64,000 nt of DNA from Thermogemmatispora carboxidivorans (GTDB lineage Bacteria > Chloroflexota > Ktedonobacteria > Ktedonobacterales > Ktedonobacteraceae). The notes under the pieces were generated by a model. That model did no database searches, had not been told where the DNA came from, and saw only the letters and a program-made list of their open reading frames with translations. Where the stretch lies: positions 2,232,001 to 2,296,000 of the forward strand of contig NZ_JNIM01000001.1 in NCBI RefSeq assembly GCF_000702505.1. Reading direction: 5' to 3'. Shown here piece after piece: positions 41,909-51,018 of this stretch (position 1 is the first letter of the stretch; the number at the start of each line of letters is the position of its first letter). The translations under genes were made by a program, and so were the position numbers.

Positions 41909-42122
41909 GCTCTACTAAAGGAAGGCCAAGATGCGGATTGTCTGGCTGGCAGGCCCATCGGCTCCTCTGACTAGCAACAGGCCCTCCCTGTGATTAAGTG
42001 ATGAAGCAGGGATCGGGAGCCGGTATATCAGCAGCGTGCTGCTTTCTGATCCTCAAGGGTATGCGATCAGGTAATCGCTGCTCCCTGTAACCCAGGACAA
42101 GACAAGAAGGGAAACCGCGAAG

Positions 42123-43244
42123 ATGCAGCCGAACCCTGATGATCTCTTGCATTCACCGCTGGCCATGCTGTTACTTGCCAGCTGCATTATCGAAGTGAGC
42201 GGCCCGCCAGCCGACAGGCCTTGGGTTAAAGCTGAGGGCCTGGGGAGCACTGAAGCCTCCAGCCTGGCTGAGTGCCTGCGCGCGCTTGCGTTGAGAGAGC
42301 TACACGAGGGGTACTTTGACGGGATCTCCACCGAGCGCTTCTCTCAGCTGATCGCCCATTGCGGGGCGGAGCTGACTCCTTATGCTGTCAGCTATCCGCA
42401 GCAAGTCAAGGTACTGCTCAGCGTTGGCCCTGCCCTCAAGCCGTTCGCAGCGCACCTGCTGGCTGCTCCCGGAGCCGCCAACTGGTTTAGCAATCTTGAT
42501 CGCCAGCGCCAGGAGTGGGTTTCTACCACAGGCCAGCCTCCCCAGGCGGCTGCTTTTGTCCCCGACTTGCGACCCTGGGGAGCTGGGATCACCAAGCCAC
42601 GTCGGGCATTGTGGACCTCCACCAGCTTGAGTGAATCGAGCAGTAACTGGCTGCATTACCTCCACCTGAGAACAGAGCTTCCTTTCCTGGACCCTCCCTT
42701 CAGGCGCTGGCGCCTCTACGTCGCGCCCTCAGCGCGAGTGTATGAGATTCGCGGGCCACAGGACTGGCATGATCTCTGTCGGGCCTATCCGGCGCCCTCC
42801 TCTCTGCCTGTGGCCAGGCAACTCCCCGCGGACCACGCCAGCAGGCCGATACTGGTTGAGCTTGTCCCGCTTCTTGCCTCTCCACAGGCCGCGAGGCGGG
42901 GAAGAGGAACAAAGTTGTCACGGAGGCGACCAGAACTTGCCTTCAGGCGACCAGGCGCATCCTGGCTGCGGCTGCTCACGGGTCACAGATCTCCATCAGC
43001 CAGGCCTGAGCGTCCCCCTGACAGGGCTGAAGCTGAAAGAACCTTCATTGAGCCGGACTGGAGAGCTGTGGTGAGCGACTGGGATGGTGTCCACCTGTCG
43101 CTTGGGGGCTTCTTGAGCAGCGAAGGGGTGATCTGGGGCAGACCAGAAGAAGGGCAAACCCACCTTTTTGGCTGGAGTACAGAAAGTACGCTCTGGTTAC
43201 GCTGGGCTTTCGCAGACGTAGAACCTCTACCAGAAGCCACCTGA
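42123..43244 (+). CDS. Uncharacterised soluble protein with WDGVHLS-type motif
   Basis: A 373-residue protein I do not recognise. The first 140 residues are rich in Leu and Ala. The middle has RRWRLYVAPSARVYEIRGPQDWHDLCRAYP. After a low-complexity Arg/Pro-rich stretch (about 255-305) comes EPDWRAVVSDWDGVHLSLGGFLSSEGV and GWSTESTLWLRWAFAD. The Trp-rich paired elements (VYEI..DW..L and DW..V..DWDGVHLS) recall uncharacterised actinobacterial proteins where a conserved W-x-G-V-H-L-S segment is found, but I cannot name a family. No membrane segment or signal peptide is present. It is flanked by palindromic upstream sites and by a strong terminator. Confidence 0.65.
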   Translation: MQPNPDDLLHSPLAMLLLASCIIEVSGPPADRPWVKAEGLGSTEASSLAECLRALALRELHEGYFDGISTERFSQLIAHCGAELTPYAVSYPQQVKVLLSVGPALKPFAAHLLAAPGAANWFSNLDRQRQEWVSTTGQPPQAAAFVPDLRPWGAGITKPRRALWTSTSLSESSSNWLHYLHLRTELPFLDPPFRRWRLYVAPSARVYEIRGPQDWHDLCRAYPAPSSLPVARQLPADHASRPILVELVPLLASPQAARRGRGTKLSRRRPELAFRRPGASWLRLLTGHRSPSARPERPPDRAEAERTFIEPDWRAVVSDWDGVHLSLGGFLSSEGVIWGRPEEGQTHLFGWSTESTLWLRWAFADVEPLPEAT

Positions 43245-43306
43245 AAGCCGGCCCTATCTCCTTGGCCAGCCAGCTCAGGTGCAGGGCTGTCCCCCTCAAA
43301 AGAGGA

Positions 43307-43370
43307 GGGAGCGGCCAGAGAGCAGCCTGCCATTGACAGGGCGGCTGCTGACGACCGCTCCCTTTCCTTT
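43307..43370 (+). terminator. Nested terminator between convergent genes
   Basis: Outer stem GGGAGCGG (43307-43314) / CCGCTCCC (43355-43362), inner stem AGCAGCC (43321-43327) / GGCTGCT (43343-43349), followed by TTTCCTTT. It ends the orphan gene transcript, 60 bases after its stop, and lies just before the converging permease stop. Confidence 0.7.
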
Positions 43371-43380
43371 GCCGCGTTAG

Positions 43381-44946
43381 CTATTGGTTGGCGCTGGGAG
43401 CAGCCTCGTCGGTCACTAGTTCGCCGGAGACACTCCCAAGAGTCGAGCGCTGCTGCTCAAAGCGTCCCCACAGATAGAAGATCACTGCCACCACCAAGAC
43501 AATGGCGATCGGCAGCAGCTGAGTCAACTCATAGGTCAAGCGACTGATCTGGTAGCCGCTGACCGTTTCGTCCGTTGGAACCAGCGTAAAATAGGCCGTC
43601 ACCAAGACCGAAGCTAGAGCCAGCAACGTCACCACCCAGGGACCGACCATCCCCCCAGGCACCCGATATGGACGTTCCACATCCGGGTACTTATAGCGCA
43701 AAACAATATAGGAGATAAAGATGAACGCATAGGACAGAGCGGTCGTCGAAATCGTGAAGCCCAGTACCAGCGAGAAGAGCGTTGACAGCTCGCCGGAGCC
43801 GAAAGCAGTCACCAGAATCGCTGCCACCATCGCCACTGTTGCCACCGTACCCGAAAGCAAGTTCGTGGCCAGTGGGGTACCGAAGCGAGCGCTGAAGCGT
43901 CCCAGGATCAGGGGAGCGGCCCCGTCGAGTGCCGTCACGGCGTAGGTGCGGTCGGCTCCCATCAACCAGGTGCCGCCAGCGCTGGCCAGAGTCAGAATCA
44001 GCGCCAGGGCTATCAGCCAGCCGAGGACCGTCGCCACTGGCGCGGGCAAGACGCTGGCCACTGCCTGATAGGCATCGAGGAAGCCACCGACATTGGAGAG
44101 CTGGTCTTTCGGTAGCGCGAACAGAATCACCAGAATCGGGATGGCATAGGCCAGCACGCCAATCACGCCGGCACGCAGCAGCGAGCGAGGAACATCACGC
44201 TGTGGCTCTAACATCTCCTCACCGGCCCCGTTCTGCAGCTCGAAACCAGCCCAGTTGAAGACCAGTACCGGGATAATGCTGCTGAAAATCACACCCAGGT
44301 TCGTAGTAGGCAGCAGATCCCCCCAGCTCAAGTGAGCGCCGCTCGCTTGTCCTTCGAAGAAGAAGGCCAAAGCCAGGATCACGAACAGCCCCAGCAGGGA
44401 AAGCTTCAAAATAATCCCGATTGTTGAAAACCACTTACCGATGCGCAAGGAAACAATCGCGCTCCAGGTCGTGAACCAAATAAAGACCAATGCGATCAAG
44501 ATCTCAACGATCGCATCACTCACCTTATTCCCGCCGAAGAGTAAATCGCTATTCCCGAACCAGAACGTCTTCAAAGCAGCGATGGTGGTCACTGCCAGAG
44601 TACCGCCGACCCAGAGTGGATTAGAGACCCAATAGAAGATCGAGGCGATGGCAGCAAAGAAACGTCCACCTGCCAGCTTGCACCAGACATAAATGCCGCC
44701 CTCCTCTGGAAAGGTGCTGCCCAGCTCTGCCGTCAACAAGCCGTACGGGATAAGAAAGGTCAGGGCCGTAATCAGGAGCCAGGGGAAGACCTGGCCTCCC
44801 TGGGAAGAGACGGCCCCCAGCGTATCGATGTTGATCATAGCTGTCAATGTGAAGCAGACCATGAAGAAGAGCGAGAGCTCCTTGCGTAGCTTGCGCTTTT
44901 CCTGCTGGGCTGCCTCACTCAACACCAGTGGTTGCGGCTCTAACAT
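43381..44946 (-). CDS. APC-family amino-acid permease
   Basis: A 521-residue secondary transporter with about twelve membrane helices. The first helices contain LSLFFMVCFTLTAMINIDTLGAVSSQGGQVF and LTAELGSTFPEEGGIYVWCKLAGG, the GxG and E/G-rich substrate-loop motif typical of amino acid-polyamine-organocation transporters. The central VFNWAGFELQNGAGEEMLEPQRDVPRSL loop, in which polar residues face the substrate, is conserved in the APC glutamate/GABA-type antiporters. AAGGAGG precedes the ATG. It is followed upstream by a second APC gene in the same orientation and with a gap of about 138 bases. The substrate is unknown. Confidence 0.9.
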   Translation of the reverse strand: MLEPQPLVLSEAAQQEKRKLRKELSLFFMVCFTLTAMINIDTLGAVSSQGGQVFPWLLITALTFLIPYGLLTAELGSTFPEEGGIYVWCKLAGGRFFAAIASIFYWVSNPLWVGGTLAVTTIAALKTFWFGNSDLLFGGNKVSDAIVEILIALVFIWFTTWSAIVSLRIGKWFSTIGIILKLSLLGLFVILALAFFFEGQASGAHLSWGDLLPTTNLGVIFSSIIPVLVFNWAGFELQNGAGEEMLEPQRDVPRSLLRAGVIGVLAYAIPILVILFALPKDQLSNVGGFLDAYQAVASVLPAPVATVLGWLIALALILTLASAGGTWLMGADRTYAVTALDGAAPLILGRFSARFGTPLATNLLSGTVATVAMVAAILVTAFGSGELSTLFSLVLGFTISTTALSYAFIFISYIVLRYKYPDVERPYRVPGGMVGPWVVTLLALASVLVTAYFTLVPTDETVSGYQISRLTYELTQLLPIAIVLVVAVIFYLWGRFEQQRSTLGSVSGELVTDEAAPSANQ

Positions 44947-45084
44947 AGCAAGCCTCCTTCAGAGTGATCTTGTCTGGTATCATCAGCCGAATCTGGATGT
45001 ATCGTCAAGGGAAGCAGGGAAGACAAGCGGTGGGCTGGTCATAGGCGCCTGCTTCCCTGGAGATAAGCAGCTGACCTTCAAAGC

Positions 45085-46593
45085 TTATAAACCAGCTTGC
45101 CCTCGCCAGCGCTCCCAGCTTGCCTCTCCGCGTGCCACCATGCTGCCTAGCAATCCTAGCGTGAGGCAAGCGAGCGTTGTACCGCCGACTGCCATCCACC
45201 AGGCTGTAGGGGTCAAGAGATCGGGAATCCAGGAATTCAGCAACGTATCCGCGATAGCCAACAAGCAAGAGAGGGTACCCAACAGGGCAAGGAGCCAGAA
45301 GAAGGGATAAGGAAGAATGCGATGCTCCTGGAAGAGCGCTGGCTGGCGCCGTGCAGCCACGAGTACGTCGATGAAAAGAAACGGGATCGAGATCAGCCAG
45401 ACAAGGGTAAGCGCAGCCAGGGAGACCGTGAAAATAATTGTCGACAAGTCAGCTGGCTGACCAATGGGGAAAAGGTAGGGAAGGAGGAAATAGCTGAGCG
45501 CCGTAAAAACCAGGGCTACTGCCGACTGGAAATAAATAGCGTTAGCCGGGACGCGTGCACGATTGAGCTTGGCCAGGATTGTCGGTAAATGGCCGTCAAT
45601 AGCTGCGACTAGCAACAGGCGTGCGAAGGTATAATTGTAAATCAGCGGAGCAATCACGAAAAAACAGAGAAGACAGACTGCTGTCGCGTTACCGGCGATT
45701 CTTCCCAAAGCCTGATCGACCAGACTAATGAAGACGACGGGATCAGAAGCTCCCTGTGGGCCACGAACCACGAGCACGGCCAGGGTGGTGAAGAGGTAGC
45801 TGGCGACGACGAGCAGGCTGCCCCAGCGCAGATGGGAGCGAATGGCCTGCCGACGTTGCTCGGGGCGAACCTCGCCAGCCAGTGCCAGAGGAACCTCGGT
45901 GCCCAGGTATGACTGAATGAGAAAGCCAAAGAGCACGAAGTTATCTGGTCCTGGCCGCCAGTCATCCAGATGGCCAAAGGTAGTGGCTGAGGTATGGCCT
46001 GTCCACAACCAGACAAAGGCGGCCACAGTGATCAGAAGCACCGCCAGTAGCAGCAGACCTACGGTGACATTCAGCACGCTTTGCAGCACCCGTAGAGGCT
46101 GCACGGTCAGAGCGGTGCCGATGAGGATGAGCAAGGCCAGCACGGCTCCCTGTTGCCAGGGGGCGGTCAGCCAGCCCTGATGCAAGCCTTGGAGATAGGT
46201 GATAGCAGTACCGAAGCCGCTGACGAGGGCCAGAATACCTGGGAGCCAGGCACAGAAAGCGGCAAAGAAGCCCCAGAAGGTTCCCAGAGTGCGATAGGTC
46301 CAGTTGTAAAGGGCGCCCTCGTAGGGAAACAACAGGCCCAACTGAGCCGTACTCAAGACGCAGGGAAGAAAAAAGGCTACTCCGCAGATTAGCCAGTAGA
46401 GAAAGGAGACCACACCAGCTGTAGCAGCTGTGGCACTATTTGTCAGGTAGAAGATAGCTGCGAAGAAAATCGCTGTCAGGTCCGCCGTCCCAAGGACAGG
46501 AGGCATCACCCGCTCCACGTAATGCTCGGAAGGTAATGCGCGGCCTGATGGTGGATGTGTTGCTAGCTGCGCAGCAGAGCTTTCCACTTCCAT
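45085..46593 (-). CDS. APC-family amino-acid permease (second copy)
   Basis: A 502-residue membrane transporter with about twelve helices. Typical elements are PPVLGTADLTAIFFAAIFYLTNSATAATAG, LGLLFPYEGALYNWTYRTLGTFWGFFAAFCAW and LIQSYLGTEVPLALAGEVRPEQRRQAIRSHLRWGS, the latter matching the central E-containing loop of APC proteins. Sequence divergence from the downstream permease is large, so this is not a recent duplication. AGGAAGG lies six bases before the ATG, and a promoter is predicted upstream at 46661-46688. Both permeases may be co-transcribed. Confidence 0.87.
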   Translation of the reverse strand: MEVESSAAQLATHPPSGRALPSEHYVERVMPPVLGTADLTAIFFAAIFYLTNSATAATAGVVSFLYWLICGVAFFLPCVLSTAQLGLLFPYEGALYNWTYRTLGTFWGFFAAFCAWLPGILALVSGFGTAITYLQGLHQGWLTAPWQQGAVLALLILIGTALTVQPLRVLQSVLNVTVGLLLLAVLLITVAAFVWLWTGHTSATTFGHLDDWRPGPDNFVLFGFLIQSYLGTEVPLALAGEVRPEQRRQAIRSHLRWGSLLVVASYLFTTLAVLVVRGPQGASDPVVFISLVDQALGRIAGNATAVCLLCFFVIAPLIYNYTFARLLLVAAIDGHLPTILAKLNRARVPANAIYFQSAVALVFTALSYFLLPYLFPIGQPADLSTIIFTVSLAALTLVWLISIPFLFIDVLVAARRQPALFQEHRILPYPFFWLLALLGTLSCLLAIADTLLNSWIPDLLTPTAWWMAVGGTTLACLTLGLLGSMVARGEASWERWRGQAGL

Positions 46594-46660
46594 AAGGTCC
46601 CTTCCTTTCCTTTATCGTTACCTTCTGGTGGGGAGAGCCTAAAGCAGAGCTTTTAATAGA

Positions 46661-46688
46661 AGTCTACCGTTATATTTCGAAATGTCAA
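46661..46688 (-). promoter_or_regulatory. Promoter of the APC permease gene
   Basis: On the minus strand, a perfect TTGACA (46683-46688), 16 bases, then TAGACT (46661-46666). Expected transcript start is near 46654. Confidence 0.5.
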
Positions 46689-47001
46689 TGCTTTAGGGCA
46701 TCTTATCCCATTCGCTTAAGATAGATTGTCTCGGGAGGGTAAAGTTCTGAACTACAGGATGCCAGAGGCCTCCAGTCTTCTCGGAAGGCAATTCCGTTCT
46801 TGTGAGCAACTCCAGCACCAGAGATCAGGAGGGCAACACTGGCTCATAGCCAGGTGGGCATTGAGGGGAAAAGAGGGGCACCAGAAACCCAGGGCGTTGC
46901 TCGCGCGTCTACTCTAGTGAACTCAGTTTCAGCTTCATAGGACAGGAAAGCGCTGGTAACGAAGAATACTCCAAGAGGAAGATTCGTTTCTAACGAGAGA
47001 T
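46689..47001. other. Intergenic region between divergent permease and small membrane genes
   Basis: About 310 bases without a supported gene. A weak ATCTTA/TAAGAT repeat lies near 46700. No RNA gene or clear promoter for the plus-strand gene is seen. Confidence 0.35.
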
Positions 47002-47403
47002 ATGTCTATCTTTCTTTTTATCCTGCTCGGCCTGCTCGTATATATCGCGGCCTTGGTTGTCCTTACGAGGGCCACAGCGCGATTGCGCTACTATCGCTTC
47101 GATGAAGCTGGTTTTCTAGGGATGGCGGCCCTGGATATCGTTGCGGGTATTCTTCTCTTCTCGGCGGTAGCAACGCCGCTCGTCCTGCTGACCGGCAATA
47201 ATGTTGAGATCATCGAAGGCCATGTCCTGGCTCTTCTTCTCCTATTGGGCGTTGTCCTGGTGGCTGGCGTCATGGCCTGGCGGAGCCTGGGCTGGACTCC
47301 AAGCTCGCAGACCCTCTCGCGCCTGCTGGGGGGACTCTATTGTCTACTCCTGGCGGTTGCTGCTCTTGTCTGCATGGTCCTCATCTTCTTGCCGGGTCGC
47401 TAA
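47002..47403 (+). CDS. Small four-helix membrane protein of unknown function
   Basis: A 133-residue hydrophobic protein with four predicted membrane helices: IFLFILLGLLVYIAALVVL (residues 3-22), a second around 40-62 (LDIVAGILLFSAVATPLVLLTG), a third around 75-93 (LALLLLLGVVLVAGVMAW) and a fourth around 108-130. A short charged loop RATARLRYYRFDEAG follows the first helix. No family recognised. GAGAG lies about seven bases upstream of the ATG. Confidence 0.65.
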   Translation: MSIFLFILLGLLVYIAALVVLTRATARLRYYRFDEAGFLGMAALDIVAGILLFSAVATPLVLLTGNNVEIIEGHVLALLLLLGVVLVAGVMAWRSLGWTPSSQTLSRLLGGLYCLLLAVAALVCMVLIFLPGR

Positions 47404-47490
47404 GCCTGTCTGGCTGCCTGGAGCGACTCCCAGCCAGGAGGCGGCTGCTGAGCACATCCTGGACGAGCAAGACAAGACGAGCCAAGAGGG

Positions 47491-47513
47491 GAGGGGAAGC
47501 AATGCTTCCCCTC
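47491..47513. terminator. Hairpin between convergent genes
   Basis: A perfect 10-base stem GAGGGGAAGC / GCTTCCCCTC with a three-base loop, about 90 bases after the small membrane gene stop and 75 before the peptidase stop. The tail is not T-rich on either strand. Confidence 0.45.
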
Positions 47514-47585
47514 TCGCTGCTGCCGGTCTCCGTCAGGGTGAGGCCGGGCCTGCGTCTGTCAGGCCGGCGTTAGCTGCCTGCACTG

Positions 47586-49781
47586 CTATGCTTCCTGCCG
47601 CAAGAAACGCTGAAACCATTCCAACGTACGGCGCAGGCGATCGCAGCGCTGGGCTGGGGTGCCAACTGTTGGCCAATCCATCCAGTGGCTGGCACCGGGA
47701 TAGCGCACCAGCTCAACCAGCTGACGACGTTTGCGCAAAGCGGTAAACAGCTGCAATGACTCGCTGAAGGGGCAGCGCAGGTCATCGCCGGCGTGCAGAA
47801 GCAAGAGAGGAGCCGTGATCCGCTCCACAAAAGCCAGTGGCGAGCGCTCCACGAAGCGCTCCTCCCCGGCGCCGCCCATAGCCAGATCAAACCAGAGGGC
47901 CTGATCCGAGAGCAAGCGACAGAGTGGAAGGTAGATCACCGGGTTGCGACAGACAGCGGCCTTGAAGCGCGTCGTCTGAGTAATAGCCCAGGCAGTCATA
48001 TAGCCCCCGTAGCTCAGACCAGTGATGCCCAGGCGCCTCTCGTCGATAGGTGCGGTCTTGATAACATAATCCAGGCCTGCCAGCAGATCACCCAGGTCCT
48101 TACCGCCCCAATCATTGAGGATATGGCGGCGAAAAGCCTCGCCGTAGCCATCGCTGCCGCGTGGGTTGGCCGCCAGAACGGCAAAGCCCTGGCCAGCCAA
48201 TACCTGGAACTCATGGACATAGGCTTCGCCCCAAGCGCAGCTTGGGCCACCGTGAACGGCCAGAATCAGTGGGGCCTGCTGACCAGCTGCCAGTGGCGGC
48301 AGATAGAGCCAGCCCTCGATCGTCAGGCCATCGGGAGCCTGCCAGCTCAGGCGCCGCGGGCGAATCAGCCGATGGCTGCGCAGAAAGCGTTCATTGACCC
48401 CTGTCAGCCGCTGCAGTTGCGACCCATCGCCCTGTAGGGACCAGATATCGCCAGGCGTAAACCAGTCGGCCCGCACGACAGCGATCAGCGAGCCATCGCT
48501 TGCGAGATGAGGACTCAGGTAGCGCCCTGGGCCACTGGTCAAAGCTGTCATCTGCTGCGTCTCATGATCGATGCGGTAGAGATGGCCCTGGCCATGCTCA
48601 TGGATTGTCACCAGGAGATGGCGGCTATCGGGATACCACTGCGGGCGGACGAGCCACTCGCTGGGGGGACGCAACTCATCGGTAATGGTGACCTGACAGG
48701 TGTAGTCGGCCTGCTCAGGAAAGGCAGGGCGCGGCGCCTCGCTGCCGTCGGCTGCCACAATCCACAGGGTAACATTGCTGGTCTCGGTTTGATCAGGGGC
48801 ATAATAGTAAGCGAGGTAGCGGCCATCTGGCGACCACGAAGGCATCTGAGCTAGCCCTTCCTCGGGGGTCAGACGACGGAGCTGGCCCGTTGCCAGCGTC
48901 AGGACCCAGAGGGCCATACTGGTACTGAGGTCGGGCTGTGGGCGGCGATTAGCACAGAAAGCGACTTCACTGCCGTCCGGTGACCAGCATGATTGGACCA
49001 GATGTACCGGCTCGGCGGTTAGGCGTACAGCTTCGCCCTCCAGGGGAACGAGCCAGAGCTGTATCCGGCGTCCATGCCAATGCCCTATGCCATCCCACTG
49101 CTCGTCGAGCCGTGTATAGACAAGGGCTGTCTCCTCCTCCCTCGGACCGGCTTCCTGGTCATCGGCTGGTTTCCAAGGACTATGCACCAGCAGGGCTTGA
49201 CCATCGGGACGCCAGCTATAATCGCTGACCCCATTGGGCAGGTGCGTCAACTGGCGCGCTTCCCCGCCATGAAGCGAGAGCAGAAAGAGCTGAGGCTGAC
49301 CACCGTGGCGCGTGCTCAGAAAGGCCAGGTCATCACCTCGTGGCGACCAGCGAGGCAGAAAGTCCTGGTGCTCGCCGGCAGTGAGCTGTCGCGCCCCACC
49401 AATGGCCTCTTTGCGGCTCGGGACCAGCCAGATAGCACTTTTACTGCTCTGAGTATTCCGATCGTTCCTTTGCAACGTGAAGGCAATCAGGGAATGATCG
49501 GGCGAAAGCTGTGGGTCCCAGGCAATCTGCAGATCCAGCAGCTCCTCTACTGTCACAGGAGCTAGCCCCGTTGATACCGTAACTGTAGTCGAGACCGATG
49601 CCCCAGCAGCGGCAGCGTCTCCACCCTGGACGGTTGCCGGATCTGCGACCTCCTGCTGGCTGATCTTGCCGCTGGCCTCGCCCTGATCTAACTCTGCCTG
49701 GTGAGAAGCTTCGGAGGAGGCGGTCGCCTGTGCTGACACCGGGCGCGGCACCGTTTTGTTCTCATCTTGCTCTTCTAACAT
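47586..49781 (-). CDS. S9 prolyl oligopeptidase-family peptidase
   Basis: A 731-residue serine peptidase. The N-terminal 70 residues are Ala/Ser/Glu-rich and likely flexible. A WD40-like beta-propeller follows, with repeated Trp-Ser-Pro-Asp/Gly units (RWSPRGDDLAFLSTRH, YSWRPDG, CWSPDGSEVAF, PSWSPDGRYLAY). The C-terminal alpha/beta-hydrolase catalytic domain shows LAVHGGPSCAWGEAY, the nucleophile serine in TGLSYGGYMTAW, the aspartate in LLHAGDDLRCP and the histidine in PGASHWMDW. This is the S9C acylaminoacyl-peptidase type. A TTG four codons upstream is the first codon, but the ATG at 49781 has GGAG six bases upstream and is preferred. Confidence 0.92.
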   Translation of the reverse strand: MLEEQDENKTVPRPVSAQATASSEASHQAELDQGEASGKISQQEVADPATVQGGDAAAAGASVSTTVTVSTGLAPVTVEELLDLQIAWDPQLSPDHSLIAFTLQRNDRNTQSSKSAIWLVPSRKEAIGGARQLTAGEHQDFLPRWSPRGDDLAFLSTRHGGQPQLFLLSLHGGEARQLTHLPNGVSDYSWRPDGQALLVHSPWKPADDQEAGPREEETALVYTRLDEQWDGIGHWHGRRIQLWLVPLEGEAVRLTAEPVHLVQSCWSPDGSEVAFCANRRPQPDLSTSMALWVLTLATGQLRRLTPEEGLAQMPSWSPDGRYLAYYYAPDQTETSNVTLWIVAADGSEAPRPAFPEQADYTCQVTITDELRPPSEWLVRPQWYPDSRHLLVTIHEHGQGHLYRIDHETQQMTALTSGPGRYLSPHLASDGSLIAVVRADWFTPGDIWSLQGDGSQLQRLTGVNERFLRSHRLIRPRRLSWQAPDGLTIEGWLYLPPLAAGQQAPLILAVHGGPSCAWGEAYVHEFQVLAGQGFAVLAANPRGSDGYGEAFRRHILNDWGGKDLGDLLAGLDYVIKTAPIDERRLGITGLSYGGYMTAWAITQTTRFKAAVCRNPVIYLPLCRLLSDQALWFDLAMGGAGEERFVERSPLAFVERITAPLLLLHAGDDLRCPFSESLQLFTALRKRRQLVELVRYPGASHWMDWPTVGTPAQRCDRLRRTLEWFQRFLRQEA

Positions 49782-50392
49782 CGCTCGCTCCAATACTTAT
49801 TCAAGACAAACATCGTCATTGATACGAATAAACGGTAGCAAGAAGGCGGCCAGGGAGAGGAAAGCGAGAAAGTAGTTCTGCCAGCGCGAGGGTGATGACG
49901 CCTGTGATCGGCCTGGAGGAGGAATAATCTCGCAGTGAGAAAGAAGCCTGGCAAGGCCCGCATGCAGAGGAAGAAAAGCGGCGATTACCGAGTCCGAAAG
50001 TAGGGGAAGAACGGCGTGCCCGCGGTCGTTGCTGATGAGCGAAGCTCGTTGTTGGCAGACTGGTAAGCCCTATCATAGGGATGTGATACCACATGGGGAA
50101 CTGCCACGCAAGGGTGGCTGCCGACGGCCAGGGAGAGGCCATCGAGAGAGAGCAAGATCAGCGACCTGCAAAAGGGGCCACTCAGGGCAGAGAGGACCTC
50201 GCCAGAGATGGCTCCCCAGAGACTTCGGAAGGCAAGCAGGCCGGAATAAGATGGAGAAGAGAGCACGGTCGGACCTCGAACGAGAGAGTAGCTGTCTACT
50301 CGCCAGCCAGGCACAAAGAAACCCTACCCAGACGAATCTCTGCAGGGCCTACGCCGTCCTGCCCGCTGCCTAAAGGTCTCTCACCTGCAAGA
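49782..50392. other. Long non-coding region upstream of the peptidase gene
   Basis: About 610 bases with no supported gene. The only structures I see are CCCTAT-c-ATAGGG at 50068-50080 and a TATCA/TGATA pair beside it. Overlapping minus-strand frames here lack a domain or good SD. A decayed gene cannot be excluded. Confidence 0.4.
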
Positions 50393-50599
50393 TTACTCGG
50401 TCAACAAGGCCACCAGACCCACGATTGTGGCGGTGACAACAATCCAGAGCATCTGGAACCAGTAGAAGAAAGGTATGCCGAAGAGCGTTGGCTCCACCTG
50501 GTTGTAGAGGGCTGGACAGACGGCGGTGAGAAAGGGAATGAGCAAGAGCGCGAAAGGCCAGAGACGCCCCCGCCTTTGGAGCGATTCTTCAGGTAGCAT
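50393..50599 (-). CDS. DUF3311 small membrane protein
   Basis: A 68-residue membrane protein with two helices. RRGRLWPFALLLIPFLTAVCPALYNQVEPTLFGIPFFYWFQMLWIVVTATIVGLVALL contains the DUF3311 hallmark NxVEPxLFGxPFFYWxQ. DUF3311 proteins usually sit next to sodium/solute symporters and are presumed to be accessory subunits. ATG 50597-50599 has GGGGAGAG ten bases upstream. A second ATG at 50623 would add 8 residues and a weaker SD. The companion symporter here is divergent, about 420 bases away. Confidence 0.8.
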   Translation of the reverse strand: MLPEESLQRRGRLWPFALLLIPFLTAVCPALYNQVEPTLFGIPFFYWFQMLWIVVTATIVGLVALLTE

Positions 50600-50724
50600 C
50601 GTCGTCACACTCTCCCCGGTCATAATCGCCCTGCCTTGTGCAGGAATGAAGATTGCCTCTTTCCTCAAGGCTGGATCACTCAAGTCTAGTATAGGCTCGT
50701 GAGAGAGGCCCAAGCAGCTTTACT

Positions 50725-50754
50725 TTGACAGAATTAGGAAAGAAAGGCTATGAT
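50725..50754 (+). promoter_or_regulatory. Promoter of the sodium/solute symporter gene
   Basis: TTGACA (50725-50730), 18 bases, then TATGAT (50749-50754). Transcript start is near 50761, about 258 bases before the ATG. The A+T-rich leader contrasts with the GC-rich neighbourhood. Confidence 0.65.
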
Positions 50755-50760
50755 CCCCCG

Positions 50761-51018
50761 CCGTACTTTGATGTAGTGCTATACTGACACTTATCGAAGA
50801 GCGTACAACATGATAAAAACGAACCAGTCAGAGAGAGGATAGAACAGACTGAATTATCTGGATACATGGTACACAAGATACAGTTAAGGAAATGAAGCAC
50901 TACAGTTGAGTAGCTCTTCGTGCAGGAGAATAGTAGGAGCGGGTCAGGCATCTTTGGCGGACACAGTGTTGTGATGTGATATTTTCCTGAAAGACACGTG
51001 CCATAGGAGAAGAGACAT
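50761..51018 (+). promoter_or_regulatory. Long A+T-rich leader with interlocked complementary segments
   Basis: Within the expected leader, TGTAGTGCT (50772-50780) is complementary to AGCACTACA (50896-50904), and CGAAGAGC (50795-50802) to GCTCTTCG (50913-50920). The order is A-B-A'-B', which would form a pseudoknot. No known riboswitch consensus is recognised. Confidence 0.35.

Larger units (their letters stand above)
41747..42122. other. Intergenic region with two palindromes before an orphan gene
   Basis: About 376 bases without a supported gene. The two palindromes at 41856-41879 and 41893-41908 are the only clear structure. No clean promoter hexamers are seen, and no terminator with T-run follows the dehydrogenase. 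Confidence 0.45.

Noticed and set aside
50748-50951. A 67-codon minus-strand frame in the symporter leader
   Set aside because: Cys/Ser-rich, no SD, located in an A+T-rich region that looks like a transcript leader on the other strand.
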